In this document: positions 1 to 8,716 of the stretch, piece by piece
Layout of the letters: each line of letters begins with the position of its first letter
Position numbering within the stretch: position 1 is the stretch's first letter
From: Thermovibrio sp.
GTDB taxonomy: Bacteria > Aquificota > Aquificia > Desulfurobacteriales > Desulfurobacteriaceae
NCBI GenBank assembly: GCA_015490195.1
Contig: WFYG01000036.1
Location: forward strand, 1-64,000
Reading direction: 5' to 3'
DNA: 64,000 bases
Translations under genes and position numbers: made by a program
The notes under the pieces: model-generated
What the model was told of the DNA's origin: nothing
The model's input: only the letters and a program-made list of their open reading frames with translations
Database searches by the model: none

Positions 1-26
1 AATAGGATATTGATAGCAAACACAAA

Positions 27-144
27 GCCTGGTGCCCATAGCGGCGGGGAAACACCCGATCCCATTCCGAACTCGGAAGTTAAGCCCGCCAGCGCCGATG
101 ATACTGCCCGCGGGAGCGGGTGGGAAAGTAGGGCGGTGCCAGGC
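27..144 (+). rRNA. rrf: 5S ribosomal RNA
   Basis: About 118 nt whose ends pair as the 5S closing helix: GCCTGGTGCC at the start and GGTGCCAGGC at the end. The internal stretch 'cccgatcccattccgaactcggaagttaag' region (58-87) is the highly conserved 5S core, read as positions rather than aligned. A run of seven T follows directly at 145-151 and probably serves, with the closing helix, as the operon terminator. It is presumably the last gene of an rRNA operon whose 16S/23S lie left of the window. The short ORF that reads through it is not a gene. Confidence 0.95.
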
Positions 145-243
145 TTTTTTTATTTTCATTAAGTCAAATAACAATAAATTCTGCTTTTTTTTAAAGACTA
201 TCCAATCTGTTTTTCTGTTCTCCTTCTGAGCTCCTTTTGAATG

Positions 244-273
244 TTGATTCATTAGTATTGGCTCTGCTATACT
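244..273 (+). promoter_or_regulatory. Sigma70-like promoter of the flagellar filament operon
   Basis: TTGATT (244-249), an 18-bp spacer and TATACT (268-273). The predicted start near 280 leaves a short leader with the SD GGGAGG before the ATG at 308. No other good promoter is visible before bioD, so it may drive the whole 308-8679 run. By eye only. Confidence 0.5.
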
Positions 274-307
274 AGTTTGGGAATGGCCTTTTTCTCCGGG
301 AGGTGGA

Positions 308-1561
308 ATGGAAAAAGTTTCTGTTCTTTTAATCTCTTCTTCTTTTCCAGGTGAGCGTTTTTTTGAGTCGCTGGAGACAAACAGAGAATTTATTGAAGAA
401 GTAATTCTGCCTTTCCCTACTAAGAATGTTGAAGTTGATTTACCTTTACGATTTGTAGGAGAAGAGCTCCCTGCCAGAAAATTAACAAAGGCAGATTTAA
501 GAAACTTTTTAGTTTCAAAAGCTTCTTCTGACAGGATTCTGTTTGTTTCCGACTCTACCTATCTTGATGAGGACTTTGTAGGAGAGCTCCTGGAAGAGAG
601 GGAACAGACTTCTGCAGATGTTGTTTTTGCTAATCCTATTTATGTTGCTGGAGAAGAAGAAAAACTTGAGAACCTGGAACAGCCGTATGGAAAAGAGAAA
701 ACTTTAGTTTCTAGTCTGGCGATAGAGAACTTCGTTCCTGAATGGGGTGTTCTTACTACAAAGGCGGTTTTAGAAAAGGGAAAGGGTTTTGATTCCTTTT
801 TGGAGGACTACGAGTTTTATGACTTCCTCTATAGAAACCTTGATTGGCTGAGTTTAAGACTTTCGGAGCTGACCTATTTCTCTCAGGAGCTGAGAGAATT
901 TTATGTTGATACCTCGTGGAGAAGTTATGTTTTAAGGAGAATGCTCAGAAAGTATGACTGGAAGACGCAAGTTTTTCCTTATTTGTCTTGGAAAGAAAGG
1001 GAGGATGTTGCAAAGGCTACAGCTTTGACTCTGATAGGTAATCAGCTCTTTAAGTATTTTGACTTTATGAATGCTTCTAACTGTTACAGAGAATCTCTAA
1101 TCTCTTTTCACAATCAGGAGACTTTGAGAAGGCTTATTGCATCTTTAAAAGGGATGGGATTTTTTGAGAAAGTTCGGGAACTTCTCTCCCCTTCTCAGGG
1201 ACTCTCTGGAGAGGAGATAGAGAGAGAACTTAAGTTTATAGATGGAGTAGAGAAGGTTATAAAAGAGCTTGAAAGTGCCGTTCAGAAGGGAAAGGTTTTA
1301 GAAGCTCTGGCTGCTGCAACTGAGCTGGCAAAAGTTTATGAGGGAGCTCCCCTTTACAACCTCTTTGGCGTAATAAACTGGATAAAGAAAGACCTTGAGA
1401 ACGCTTACCGTTTCTTCCACAAGGCAGTTACTATGAGCCCTCTTGACAGGGATTTTCTCTTTAACCTCTCGTCGGTAGCGAAGGAGTTAGATAGAGAAGA
1501 GGAAGTGGAGAAACTCCTTAAAATACTCCTTAGTGAGGTTTCCGTTGAAGGAAGAGTTTAA
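308..1561 (+). CDS. Glycosyltransferase-fold protein with C-terminal TPR-like helices
   Basis: 417 aa, no signal peptide. The N-terminal ~200 residues have the beta/alpha pattern of a GT-A glycosyltransferase (VSVLLISSSFP, RILFVSDSTYLDEDFV, ADVVFANP), but the usual metal-binding DxD is replaced by SDS, so activity is uncertain. The C-terminal third is helical and TPR-like (LYNLFGVINWIKKDLENAYR, FFHKAVTMSPLD). It is the first gene of a run that leads into flagellin and shares its architecture with the next two genes, which suggests a role in glycosylating the filament. The function is inferred from position; the family was not identified. Confidence 0.55.
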   Translation: MEKVSVLLISSSFPGERFFESLETNREFIEEVILPFPTKNVEVDLPLRFVGEELPARKLTKADLRNFLVSKASSDRILFVSDSTYLDEDFVGELLEEREQTSADVVFANPIYVAGEEEKLENLEQPYGKEKTLVSSLAIENFVPEWGVLTTKAVLEKGKGFDSFLEDYEFYDFLYRNLDWLSLRLSELTYFSQELREFYVDTSWRSYVLRRMLRKYDWKTQVFPYLSWKEREDVAKATALTLIGNQLFKYFDFMNASNCYRESLISFHNQETLRRLIASLKGMGFFEKVRELLSPSQGLSGEEIERELKFIDGVEKVIKELESAVQKGKVLEALAAATELAKVYEGAPLYNLFGVINWIKKDLENAYRFFHKAVTMSPLDRDFLFNLSSVAKELDREEEVEKLLKILLSEVSVEGRV

Positions 1562-3416
1562 GCAGTTTGAGTCCTACATTCAGCTCCAGAAATTCCTGGA
1601 CTTTTCCTTTCCTCTAAACTTTACCCGGGGATGGGCAGCCTCTCCCGATTACCTACTGGTTGTTTTGAGGGAGCTCCTTAAACTAATAAAGTCAAAAGCT
1701 TCCTTGACTGTTCTTGAAGTGGGTTCTGGAGTTTCTACAGTTGTTGTCGCTAGCGCTCTTAGAAAGTTTTCCCCTTCCAGCAGGCTCTTCTCTCTGGAGC
1801 ACGACTACGATTACTACTTAAGAACAAAGGAGGAACTCCAGTTAAACGGACTTGATAACGTTAATCTTATTTACGCTCCCCTCGTTAGTTATCAGATAGG
1901 CGGTAAAGAGTGGTGGTGGTACGAAACTATAGAACTTTTTAAGAAGTTAGACGACACCATAGACCTGATAGTAGTAGATGGTCCTCCGGAAGTCACTCAG
2001 GAGATTGCAAGGTATCCGGTTGTTCCTGTTATGAAGGATAAGCTCTCTGAAGACTTTGTTCTGATTCTTGATGACTTTAATAGACAGGGAGAGAAGAGGG
2101 CAGCTTATCTGTGGAAGAGAGAACTCAAGATTTTTGAAAGCGACGAACCAGAAACGGAAAAAGGAACCCTTGTCCTTAGGGGTGTTCCGCAGATAAAAAA
2201 GGTTAAGTTCTCTGTCTGTATTCCAACTTATAACAGAGCAGGTTACCTGAAGGAGGCTATTGAGAGTGTTCTAAACCAGACTTATAGCAACTTTGAGCTG
2301 GTAATTTATGATGATGGCTCTACAGATGAAACGGTAAGAGTCGTTCGTTCCTTCAAAGATCCGAGAATCCGTTACTACAGAGGAAAAGAGAACAGAGGAA
2401 GACCGTTTGCCAGAAACAGGTGTATAGAACTTTCTACAGGAGAGTGGATTGTATGGCTTGACGACGACGATAAGATGGAACCGGAGCTCTTATCGCGCTA
2501 TCTTATTGAAATCAACAAGTATCCTGAAGTAGAAATCTTCTATGTGAGGCATTTAATCGTTAATAACGAAAAAGACGGTTATACTTCCAGAATAATGTGT
2601 GACGAATTCTTTAAAAACAAAAAACAACTTATCAGAAAACTTATGTTAACGTCTCCTATACCGAATCCTGGAGTTTGTGTAAAGAGAGGAGTTTATGAAA
2701 AGTTTGGAGGATATAGACTTGACTTTCTAAGAGCGCAAGATTATGAATTCTGGTTTAGAACACTTCCTTTTGTAGATATAAAAGGACTTGATTACGCAGG
2801 AATAGTTTATAGAATTCATGGAAATAATGTTTCTACAAATATGTCGTTGGCTGATTTATCTTACGAGTCTCTTGCTAAAAGAGAGTTTTTAAATGTTTTC
2901 CCTCTTGAGGAAATTTACTTCTTTTCTAAAGAAAAAATTACAAACTACTTTATAAAAGATGTTTTGAATCATGGCGATATTTTTAATGCGGCCTATTATA
3001 TGTGGTTGTCTGAGGGGGAGAGCTCTAAATTATTAGAACTTCTAAATGTTTCTGGCCTTTCCATCTACAGGGACAATAAACTGATGAGAATACATTTAAA
3101 ATTCAGAAAATTTCTGATTAAAGAAGACTTTGCATCGGCTGAAAAACTCGCTATGAAGCTGGGAGAATCATTTGTTCTTCTAACCAAGGGACTTTCCCTT
3201 CTTAATCAGAACTCCCAAAAAGGTATAGCTCTTATTAAAAGAGCCTATTTAATGAATCCTCTTATTGATTTGTTCCTTGTTCCTGAAAGTCTGAGACCAG
3301 AATTAAAGAAGGTAGCTTGGCGTTTACTTGTTGTTGCAAACAAATTTGAGGAGAAGAAGCCAGAATTTTTAAGTTGGTTGGGGAGAGATGAAGTTATCGG
3401 CCTGTATAATAGCTAA
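1533..3416 (+). CDS. Methyltransferase-like domain fused to a GT2 glycosyltransferase
   Basis: 627 aa in two parts. Residues ~40-210 resemble a class I SAM-dependent methyltransferase (motif I VLEVGSG near residue 60; LFSLEHDYDYY; IDLIVVDGPPE). Residues ~225-430 are a clear family 2 glycosyltransferase: FSVCIPTYNRAGYLKEAIES, VIYDDGSTDET, and the metal site WLDDDDK. The C-terminal ~180 residues are helical. It starts with GTG inside the previous gene (29-bp overlap), so the two are probably translationally coupled; a TTG at 1545 is an alternative start. The context (flagellin 1.4 kb downstream) suggests building or attaching a methylated glycan on flagellin. The sugar and acceptor cannot be told from sequence. 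Confidence 0.75.
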   Translation: MRFPLKEEFKQFESYIQLQKFLDFSFPLNFTRGWAASPDYLLVVLRELLKLIKSKASLTVLEVGSGVSTVVVASALRKFSPSSRLFSLEHDYDYYLRTKEELQLNGLDNVNLIYAPLVSYQIGGKEWWWYETIELFKKLDDTIDLIVVDGPPEVTQEIARYPVVPVMKDKLSEDFVLILDDFNRQGEKRAAYLWKRELKIFESDEPETEKGTLVLRGVPQIKKVKFSVCIPTYNRAGYLKEAIESVLNQTYSNFELVIYDDGSTDETVRVVRSFKDPRIRYYRGKENRGRPFARNRCIELSTGEWIVWLDDDDKMEPELLSRYLIEINKYPEVEIFYVRHLIVNNEKDGYTSRIMCDEFFKNKKQLIRKLMLTSPIPNPGVCVKRGVYEKFGGYRLDFLRAQDYEFWFRTLPFVDIKGLDYAGIVYRIHGNNVSTNMSLADLSYESLAKREFLNVFPLEEIYFFSKEKITNYFIKDVLNHGDIFNAAYYMWLSEGESSKLLELLNVSGLSIYRDNKLMRIHLKFRKFLIKEDFASAEKLAMKLGESFVLLTKGLSLLNQNSQKGIALIKRAYLMNPLIDLFLVPESLRPELKKVAWRLLVVANKFEEKKPEFLSWLGRDEVIGLYNS

Positions 3417-4821
3417 AAACGAAGAAAAGAATCTTCCGCGGCTTTTAAAGTCTATTACCGGTAAATTTGATGAGATAATCTTAGTTGATACCGGTTCAAA
3501 AGACAGGACAAAAGAGATTGCTAAATCCTTTGGCTGTAAAATTTTTGAGCATAAGTGGAACGGTTTTGCCGATGCAAGAAATAGAGCGGTTAAAGAGGCT
3601 ACCGGGGATTGGCTCTGGCACTTTGATGCAGACTTTGAGCTTGAGGAGGAAGAGTACAGAAAGGCTATAACTCTTTTCAAGAAAATTCCGGAAAGTATAG
3701 AAGCTCTCTCTATTGGAGTTAAGAATTTTGACTCTACCGGTAGGATTAAGGCTGTCTCTTCCCATATTTTTATCCATAAAGCCGGTATAGAGTGGAAGGG
3801 GAAAGTTCACGAAAGTCCTGTTACAGAGAAAGTCGCGGGAATCCCTGTTTTTGTTAATCACTACGGTTACAGTGATAGTGATGTTATGTTGAAGAAAGCA
3901 TACAGGAATCTTAAGCTCTTAAAAGAGGAAATAGAGGAACTTAGTAAAGACTCTAAGGATTATGTTGTAAAACTTTTCTTCCTGGTTCAAACCTACCTTC
4001 TTCTTTCCACAAAAGAGAGCCATTACCTTAAAAAAGCAAAAGCAAGAGCTGAGGAATTTTTGAGAATTTCTAATTGGGACTTCCAGAAATTTGGTTTTCT
4101 GCTTGCTTACATGTTTAACTATTATCTTCATATACTCTGGAATTTAAAAGATTATAGTGGAGTTGAAAAGTTCCTTAGAAAAGTTTTCTCAAAGAGAATA
4201 AAGCTACCGGAAGTCTACTTTGTTGCTTACAGGCTCTATAGAAGTAGAAAGAGGGATAAAGAAGCTTTTGCTTTTTTGAAGAGGACGGCAGAATTTCTTG
4301 ATTCTGTTGTTGAAAACCCTTTTTCCCTTCCGTGGGGAGGGGCTACCGAATGTCTTCCCGGTTTTGAGAGGGAGGTTTTTAGTGAGGAACCGCTAAATGT
4401 TCCTTTAGAGTTTGTATCTTTTCTTGAGAAGGAGTGGCGAAGACAGAAGGGAAGGAACCTTGGACTTCTACTTTACTGGCTCTCAAGTGAAGACAGGAAA
4501 TTGAAAATTCTGAATAAACTTGTCAGAAGGTACAGAGACCCGTTCCTGGAGAAACTGTTATTGAACGAGCTTGTAAAAAGAGGAGATAAAGACTCTATTA
4601 AAAGACTGTCTGGTTCCGCTATTCTCAAGGAGCTTTACCTAGCAGTATTCTATGATCTGGAAGGTGACAAAGAGAGAGCTCTTGCACTCTATCTGGAGTA
4701 TCTGAAGTCTTACAGAGATTTTCACGTGGCTCTTTACGTTACCAGCAGGTTTAATCAATTATTAAAATCTGCCGGTTTACCTCCGATAATGGAATTAGAA
4801 ATTAACCGGGAAAGGAGGTAG
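3388..4821 (+). CDS. GT2 glycosyltransferase with C-terminal helical repeats
   Basis: 477 aa. The N-terminal domain has the GT2 signature in order: LSACIIAKNEEKNL, IILVDTGSKDRT, a DARNRA motif, and the metal-binding HFDADFEL at about residues 78-85. This matches the SunS/WaaE-like subgroup often found with TPR repeats, and the rest of the protein is indeed alpha-helical and repeat-like. Its start overlaps the previous gene by 29 bp and it ends 3 bp before the flagellin ATG, so it is co-transcribed with flagellin. Flagellin O-glycosylation is the most likely role. Confidence 0.75.
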   Translation: MKLSACIIAKNEEKNLPRLLKSITGKFDEIILVDTGSKDRTKEIAKSFGCKIFEHKWNGFADARNRAVKEATGDWLWHFDADFELEEEEYRKAITLFKKIPESIEALSIGVKNFDSTGRIKAVSSHIFIHKAGIEWKGKVHESPVTEKVAGIPVFVNHYGYSDSDVMLKKAYRNLKLLKEEIEELSKDSKDYVVKLFFLVQTYLLLSTKESHYLKKAKARAEEFLRISNWDFQKFGFLLAYMFNYYLHILWNLKDYSGVEKFLRKVFSKRIKLPEVYFVAYRLYRSRKRDKEAFAFLKRTAEFLDSVVENPFSLPWGGATECLPGFEREVFSEEPLNVPLEFVSFLEKEWRRQKGRNLGLLLYWLSSEDRKLKILNKLVRRYRDPFLEKLLLNELVKRGDKDSIKRLSGSAILKELYLAVFYDLEGDKERALALYLEYLKSYRDFHVALYVTSRFNQLLKSAGLPPIMELEINRERR

Positions 4822-4824
4822 GCC

Positions 4825-5682
4825 ATGGCACTGAGGATTAACTACAACTATCAGGCTGACTTTACCCACTTCAACCTTATGCAGACTGAGCAGGCTATGA
4901 ATAAAGCTCTTGAAAGGCTTGCTACAGGTTATAGAATCAACAGAGCTGCCGACGATGCAGCAGGTCTCTACATCGCCGACCAGCTCAAGACTTACGCTAT
5001 CTCCCTTGAGCAGGCAACAAGGAACGCTCAGGATGGTATCTCTATAGCTCAGATTGCACAGTCTGCTCTTTCTAACGTTTATAACATTTTAAACGACATT
5101 AAGTCAAAGGCTATTGAAGCTGCAAACGACTCTGAGGACGACGCTACAAGGCAGATTATCCAGCAGGACATTAACAAACTTGTAGATGTTGTATCCAAGA
5201 TTTTCAAAGATACAGAATTTAACGGTAAGAACATCTTCTCCGCAGGAGCTAATACCTTTACAATCCATTACGGTGGTAGGTCTGCTCAGAACCTTACAAT
5301 GATAATCTGGACGGCTACAGCTGCTGCAAATACTGATACAAACGCTCCTTCTACAATTACTATAGGAAAGACAGGGTTTACCATTGACGTAACTTCTCAA
5401 ACCAAGGCTGAGCAGGCTATTGCCAATATAGACAACCTTATTAAGCAGGTTGACCAGCTCAATGCTAAGGTCGGTTCCTATCAGATTGAGTTTGAGAAGA
5501 TCATTACCAACAACGAGAGCCAGAGGATAAACGTTAAGGAAGCTGAATCCCGTATCAGGAACGTTGACTTTGCTAAGGAAATGTCTGAGTTTACGAGGGA
5601 TCAGATTCTCATGCAGTCTGGTACTGCTATGCTTGCTCAAGCCAACCAGTTACCGCAGCTTGTTCTTCAGCTTCTCAGGTAA
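4825..5682 (+). CDS. fliC: Flagellin
   Basis: 285 aa. Both conserved flagellin ends are present: the N-terminal D0/D1 helices (LERLATGYRINRAADDAAGL, NAQDGISIAQIAQ) and the C-terminal helix (EAESRIRNVDFAKEMSEFTR, then QSGTAMLAQANQLPQLVLQL). The variable middle (residues ~150-200) is short and threonine-rich, which gives possible O-glycosylation sites that fit the upstream glycosyltransferases. It is exported by the flagellar type III machinery, so it has no signal peptide. The SD AAGGAGG is strong. Followed at 5701-5716 by a GC-rich hairpin. Confidence 0.96.
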   Translation: MALRINYNYQADFTHFNLMQTEQAMNKALERLATGYRINRAADDAAGLYIADQLKTYAISLEQATRNAQDGISIAQIAQSALSNVYNILNDIKSKAIEAANDSEDDATRQIIQQDINKLVDVVSKIFKDTEFNGKNIFSAGANTFTIHYGGRSAQNLTMIIWTATAAANTDTNAPSTITIGKTGFTIDVTSQTKAEQAIANIDNLIKQVDQLNAKVGSYQIEFEKIITNNESQRINVKEAESRIRNVDFAKEMSEFTRDQILMQSGTAMLAQANQLPQLVLQLLR

Positions 5683-5700
5683 ACAGTATAAGTTTTCGGA

Positions 5701-5716
5701 GGGGGGAGCTCCCCCC
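5701..5716. terminator. Perfect palindrome after flagellin, possible attenuator
   Basis: GGGGGG AGCT CCCCCC is a 6-bp GC stem with an AGCT loop. It has no proper T-run (TTCTT follows), so at best a partial terminator that would favour flagellin mRNA over flaG-fliD. It is also a member of the genome-wide GGAGCTCC palindrome family, which may be its real identity. Confidence 0.45.
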
Positions 5717-5742
5717 CTTCTTAACGTATTCTGGAGTCTGAA

Positions 5743-6090
5743 ATGGACGTGAAGCCAATATCTCAGATTCAGACTTCTTTAGAGATGAACGTACAGAATA
5801 GTGTGAAGGCTGACGAACCTCCAGTTAAGGGGGGGGCGGGAAAGGAAAAAGATTCTACAAAAGTATCTCCAGAAATGCTGGAAGAGGTGATAAAAGAGCT
5901 GGAAAGGAAACTTTCTTTGTTGAATACTCAGCTGAAAATTTCTATTGATAAGGATACAGATATGATTGTTGTAAAAGTTATAGATAGAGAAACTAAGAAG
6001 GTAATCAGGCAGATTCCACCTGAGTATGTTTTGAAAATAGCTAAATATCTTGACGAAATAGCCGGGCTTCTGTATCACAACAAAGTTTAA
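5743..6090 (+). CDS. flaG: FlaG family protein
   Basis: 115 aa. The variable N-terminal 45 residues are followed by the conserved FlaG domain (LQLKISIDKDT-like strand, MIVVKVIDRETKKVIRQIPP, then EYVLKIAKYLDEIAGLLY). FlaG proteins influence filament length and are typically encoded between flagellin and fliD, as here. It is soluble, with no signal peptide. ATG start; the preceding 60 bp hold the GC palindrome described at 5701. Confidence 0.85.
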   Translation: MDVKPISQIQTSLEMNVQNSVKADEPPVKGGAGKEKDSTKVSPEMLEEVIKELERKLSLLNTQLKISIDKDTDMIVVKVIDRETKKVIRQIPPEYVLKIAKYLDEIAGLLYHNKV

Positions 6091-6106
6091 AAGTTTAGAG
6101 GTAGTT

Positions 6107-7453
6107 ATGGCAGGTGAAATTTACATAAGTAATCTCGGTAGTTTTGACTATCAGAGTATTCTTAATATGTATTATCAGGCCAATAGCCTACCAATTCAGT
6201 TGCTTCAGTCTCAGGAATCAAAAATAGACTCAGAAATTAAGGCTTATAATGATTTTGAAACAAAAATTAACAACTTTTATGATGCTTTTGATTCTTTAAC
6301 TTCAACACCTGTAGAAGGAAAGGTTCTGAATGTTGTTGGTCAGAATGTTCTTACAGCTCAGGTAACAGACGAATCTGCGGCTATACCTGGAAGTTACAGC
6401 GTAACTGTGGATCAGCTTGCGAAAAATGATATCTGGCTTTCACAGAGTGGAAAGTCCCTTGATGAAGCAGTTGCTACGGCAGACGGTACTCTTCAGATAA
6501 GTTATGCAGGAGAAGTGGTTGCTACTATTGATTACGATACCAACGTGGATGATACCTCCAAGCCTTCAACCCTTCAGGAGATAGTTGATGCTATTAACTC
6601 CACCCAGGATAAGGTAAGGGCTTCGCTGGTTTACGACGGGAGTTCTTACTATCTCCTGCTTACAGGAAAAGATACTGGAGCAAATAATACTATAGAACTT
6701 AAAGAAACTGGAAGTGGAGACCTCCTTGACCAGCTTCAGCTGGGTGATAACTACTCAGATAGCCATGTTCAAACGGCATCTGATGCCGAAGTAACTGTAT
6801 TTGGCAAAAACTTAACTAGCTCTACAAACACTTTTACTGACGCGATTCCCGGTGTAACGTTTACTGTTGAATCTCTTGGGACAGCTACTATAAATATTGA
6901 AAGCGATACTTCTCAGTTTGAAGATGCCTTGAACAAGTTTATTCAGGCATACAACGACATAGTTGATTTCGTTCAGAAAGAGGGAGGAAAGGATGGCGTC
7001 CTTTCCGGTGATACAACTCTTCAGATGATTCGTTCTGCCATACTGTCAAGATTACAACCTCTTTTTAACCTTAACCTTATTGATGTTGACCAGGATACAG
7101 GTCGCCTTTCAATTAAAACCGATGTTCTCTCCACTCTTGAAGAAGAGTCTCCCGATACTCTCGCTTCAGCTATAAACGATGTGAAAACCGCTCTCTATGA
7201 CTACCTTGTTTACCTTAGAAGTCCTGATGGTCCAGTGGAGCTCTCTGTAGAGAATCTGAACGATAGAAAAGAGTCTCTGGAAAATCAGATGGACTTCATG
7301 AAGAAACTGCTTAACGAGCAGATGGAAAACTTGAAAAATCAACTAATTCAGCTTCAGCTCTTTCAGGAGCAAATGGCGGAAGTTAGGGCAAAGCTGACTG
7401 CGACGTTTGGACAGGTATCTCTTCTTCCTACAACAACAGACATTCAACAGTAG
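6107..7453 (+). CDS. fliD: Flagellar hook-associated protein 2 (filament cap)
   Basis: 448 aa, in the usual size range for FliD. The N-terminal region (FDYQSILNMYYQ...PIQLLQSQESKID) and the C-terminal coiled coil (ENLNDRKESLENQMDFMKKL and onward to LFQEQMAEVRAKL) match FliD_N and FliD_C. It forms the pentameric cap under which flagellin subunits fold at the filament tip. Co-directional with flaG (16-bp gap) and fliS (10-bp gap). ATG preceded by GAGGTAG. Confidence 0.92.
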   Translation: MAGEIYISNLGSFDYQSILNMYYQANSLPIQLLQSQESKIDSEIKAYNDFETKINNFYDAFDSLTSTPVEGKVLNVVGQNVLTAQVTDESAAIPGSYSVTVDQLAKNDIWLSQSGKSLDEAVATADGTLQISYAGEVVATIDYDTNVDDTSKPSTLQEIVDAINSTQDKVRASLVYDGSSYYLLLTGKDTGANNTIELKETGSGDLLDQLQLGDNYSDSHVQTASDAEVTVFGKNLTSSTNTFTDAIPGVTFTVESLGTATINIESDTSQFEDALNKFIQAYNDIVDFVQKEGGKDGVLSGDTTLQMIRSAILSRLQPLFNLNLIDVDQDTGRLSIKTDVLSTLEEESPDTLASAINDVKTALYDYLVYLRSPDGPVELSVENLNDRKESLENQMDFMKKLLNEQMENLKNQLIQLQLFQEQMAEVRAKLTATFGQVSLLPTTTDIQQ

Positions 7454-7463
7454 AGAGGTTTAG

Positions 7464-7814
7464 ATGGAAAATCCTTATTTAAAATTGCAGGTTGAAGTTG
7501 CATCTCCCGTTGAAAGAGTTGTAATGCTCTACGATAGAGCAATTCTTCTCTTAAAAGACGCACTTGAAGCACTTGAAGAAGAAGATATTCCCCGAAAGGC
7601 AAATTCCATTGCCAGAGCCGATAAGATTATCAGGGTTTTAGATGCCTCTCTTGATATGGAAAATGGAGGAGAATTAGCGCAGAATCTGCGTAATTTTTAC
7701 AGCTATTTACTTGATATTCTGATAGTTGCAAATGGAAAAAACGATAAAGAGCTACTCTCTACAGCTATAGAAATGCTTGAAACGGTGAAGTCGGCTTGGG
7801 AAAAGATAAAGTAG
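7464..7814 (+). CDS. fliS: Flagellin export chaperone FliS
   Basis: 116 aa. Typical FliS features: an N-terminal NPYLKLQVE...SPVERVVMLYDRAILLLKDA stretch and an all-helical fold ending in a helix with SAWEKIK. FliS binds the flagellin C-terminal helix in the cytoplasm to prevent premature polymerisation. The SD GAGAGG lies 6 nt before the ATG. It overlaps the next small gene by 19 bp. Confidence 0.92.
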   Translation: MENPYLKLQVEVASPVERVVMLYDRAILLLKDALEALEEEDIPRKANSIARADKIIRVLDASLDMENGGELAQNLRNFYSYLLDILIVANGKNDKELLSTAIEMLETVKSAWEKIK

Positions 7815-8041
7815 AAAAACAACTACAGAAACTTTCTCTTCTGATAGAGCTTCGTGACTTCTCTGGGGCTTCAAAGTTGCTTTCAGAAATATCTGAAGGA
7901 ATTCCAGCTTTTTCTCAGGAAGAGGCTGCTAAACTTTTTCAGTTCCTTGATATTTATTCCAGAAGGTTGAGGGAGTTAGAGCTGGAATTTAATAGTACAA
8001 TTGTAAAAAAAGACAGGATAAAGAAGAGCTATCTTAAATGA
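7796..8041 (+). CDS. Small FliT-like flagellar chaperone (position-based)
   Basis: 81 aa, all helical, highly charged, no cysteine and no signal peptide. Sequence similarity to FliT cannot be shown by eye, but the size and the place directly after fliS match fliT. It begins with TTG inside fliS (19-bp overlap), so it would be translated by coupling. It ends in an ATGA overlap with bioD. The alternative is an unrelated small adaptor. Confidence 0.55.
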   Translation: MGKDKVEKQLQKLSLLIELRDFSGASKLLSEISEGIPAFSQEEAAKLFQFLDIYSRRLRELELEFNSTIVKKDRIKKSYLK

Positions 8042-8679
8042 GAGGAGTTTTTGTTACCGGTACAGATACTGGAGTAGGTAAAACTTACTTCTCCTGCTGT
8101 CTGGTAAGATTCCTGAGAGAAAAAGGTTGTCCGGTAGTTGGTTTTAAGCCGATAGAGACAGGGTGTTCTCCTGAATGCTCTGATGCAGAGAAACTGGCTG
8201 CTGTTTCAGAAGTTCACCTTCTGCCAGTTTATGCGTTAAAAGAACCTCTTGCTCCTTCGGTCGCTTCAGAAATAGAGGGGGTCAGAATTTCTCACCGTTT
8301 TGTAGTTGAAAAGTGCAGGGAGATCCTCCAGAATCATCCTACAGTTATAGAAGGGGCAGGTGGCATTATGGTTCCAATAACCTGGGAGTTTACATTTCTT
8401 GATCTTGCCAGGGAGCTCCGCCTTCCACTGGTGGTGGTAGCACTTAATAAACTTGGAGTAATAAACCATACACTACTAACAGTAAAAGCCTGTGAAGAGG
8501 CAGGGCTTGAAGTAAGAGGGATTGTTCTAAACAGCTTTTCTCCTCTGGATGGAAGTTTTGAAACAAACCTTTACAGTTTAAGAAAACTCCTTAATATTCC
8601 AGTGATTTCCTTCTCTTCATTTTCTGACATCCCGGCAGTTGTTGAGGAGTGCCGTTTACTTGAAATCTTTTGGCAATAA
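8038..8679 (+). CDS. bioD: Dethiobiotin synthetase
   Basis: 213 aa. It carboxylates and closes 7,8-diaminopelargonate to dethiobiotin with ATP in biotin synthesis. The P-loop is exceptional for the family and clear here: FVTGTDTGVGKTYFSC (residues ~4-19). Other family marks are GFKPIETGC (substrate lysine region) and VIEGAGGIMVPI. Length is usual. It starts at ATGA overlapping the FliT-like stop, so it is a passenger of the flagellar operon; no other biotin gene is in the window. Confidence 0.93.
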   Translation: MRGVFVTGTDTGVGKTYFSCCLVRFLREKGCPVVGFKPIETGCSPECSDAEKLAAVSEVHLLPVYALKEPLAPSVASEIEGVRISHRFVVEKCREILQNHPTVIEGAGGIMVPITWEFTFLDLARELRLPLVVVALNKLGVINHTLLTVKACEEAGLEVRGIVLNSFSPLDGSFETNLYSLRKLLNIPVISFSSFSDIPAVVEECRLLEIFWQ

Positions 8680-8716
8680 CTCTACTTTATAAATTAACAA
8701 ACTAAAGGAGGGAACT

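Noticed and set aside
32..229. 65-aa ORF across the 5S rRNA
   Set aside because: It is contained mostly in the structural RNA and has no SD.
5104..5640. 178-aa ORF opposite flagellin
   Set aside because: Antisense shadow of a strongly biased gene; no SD and no recognisable protein features.
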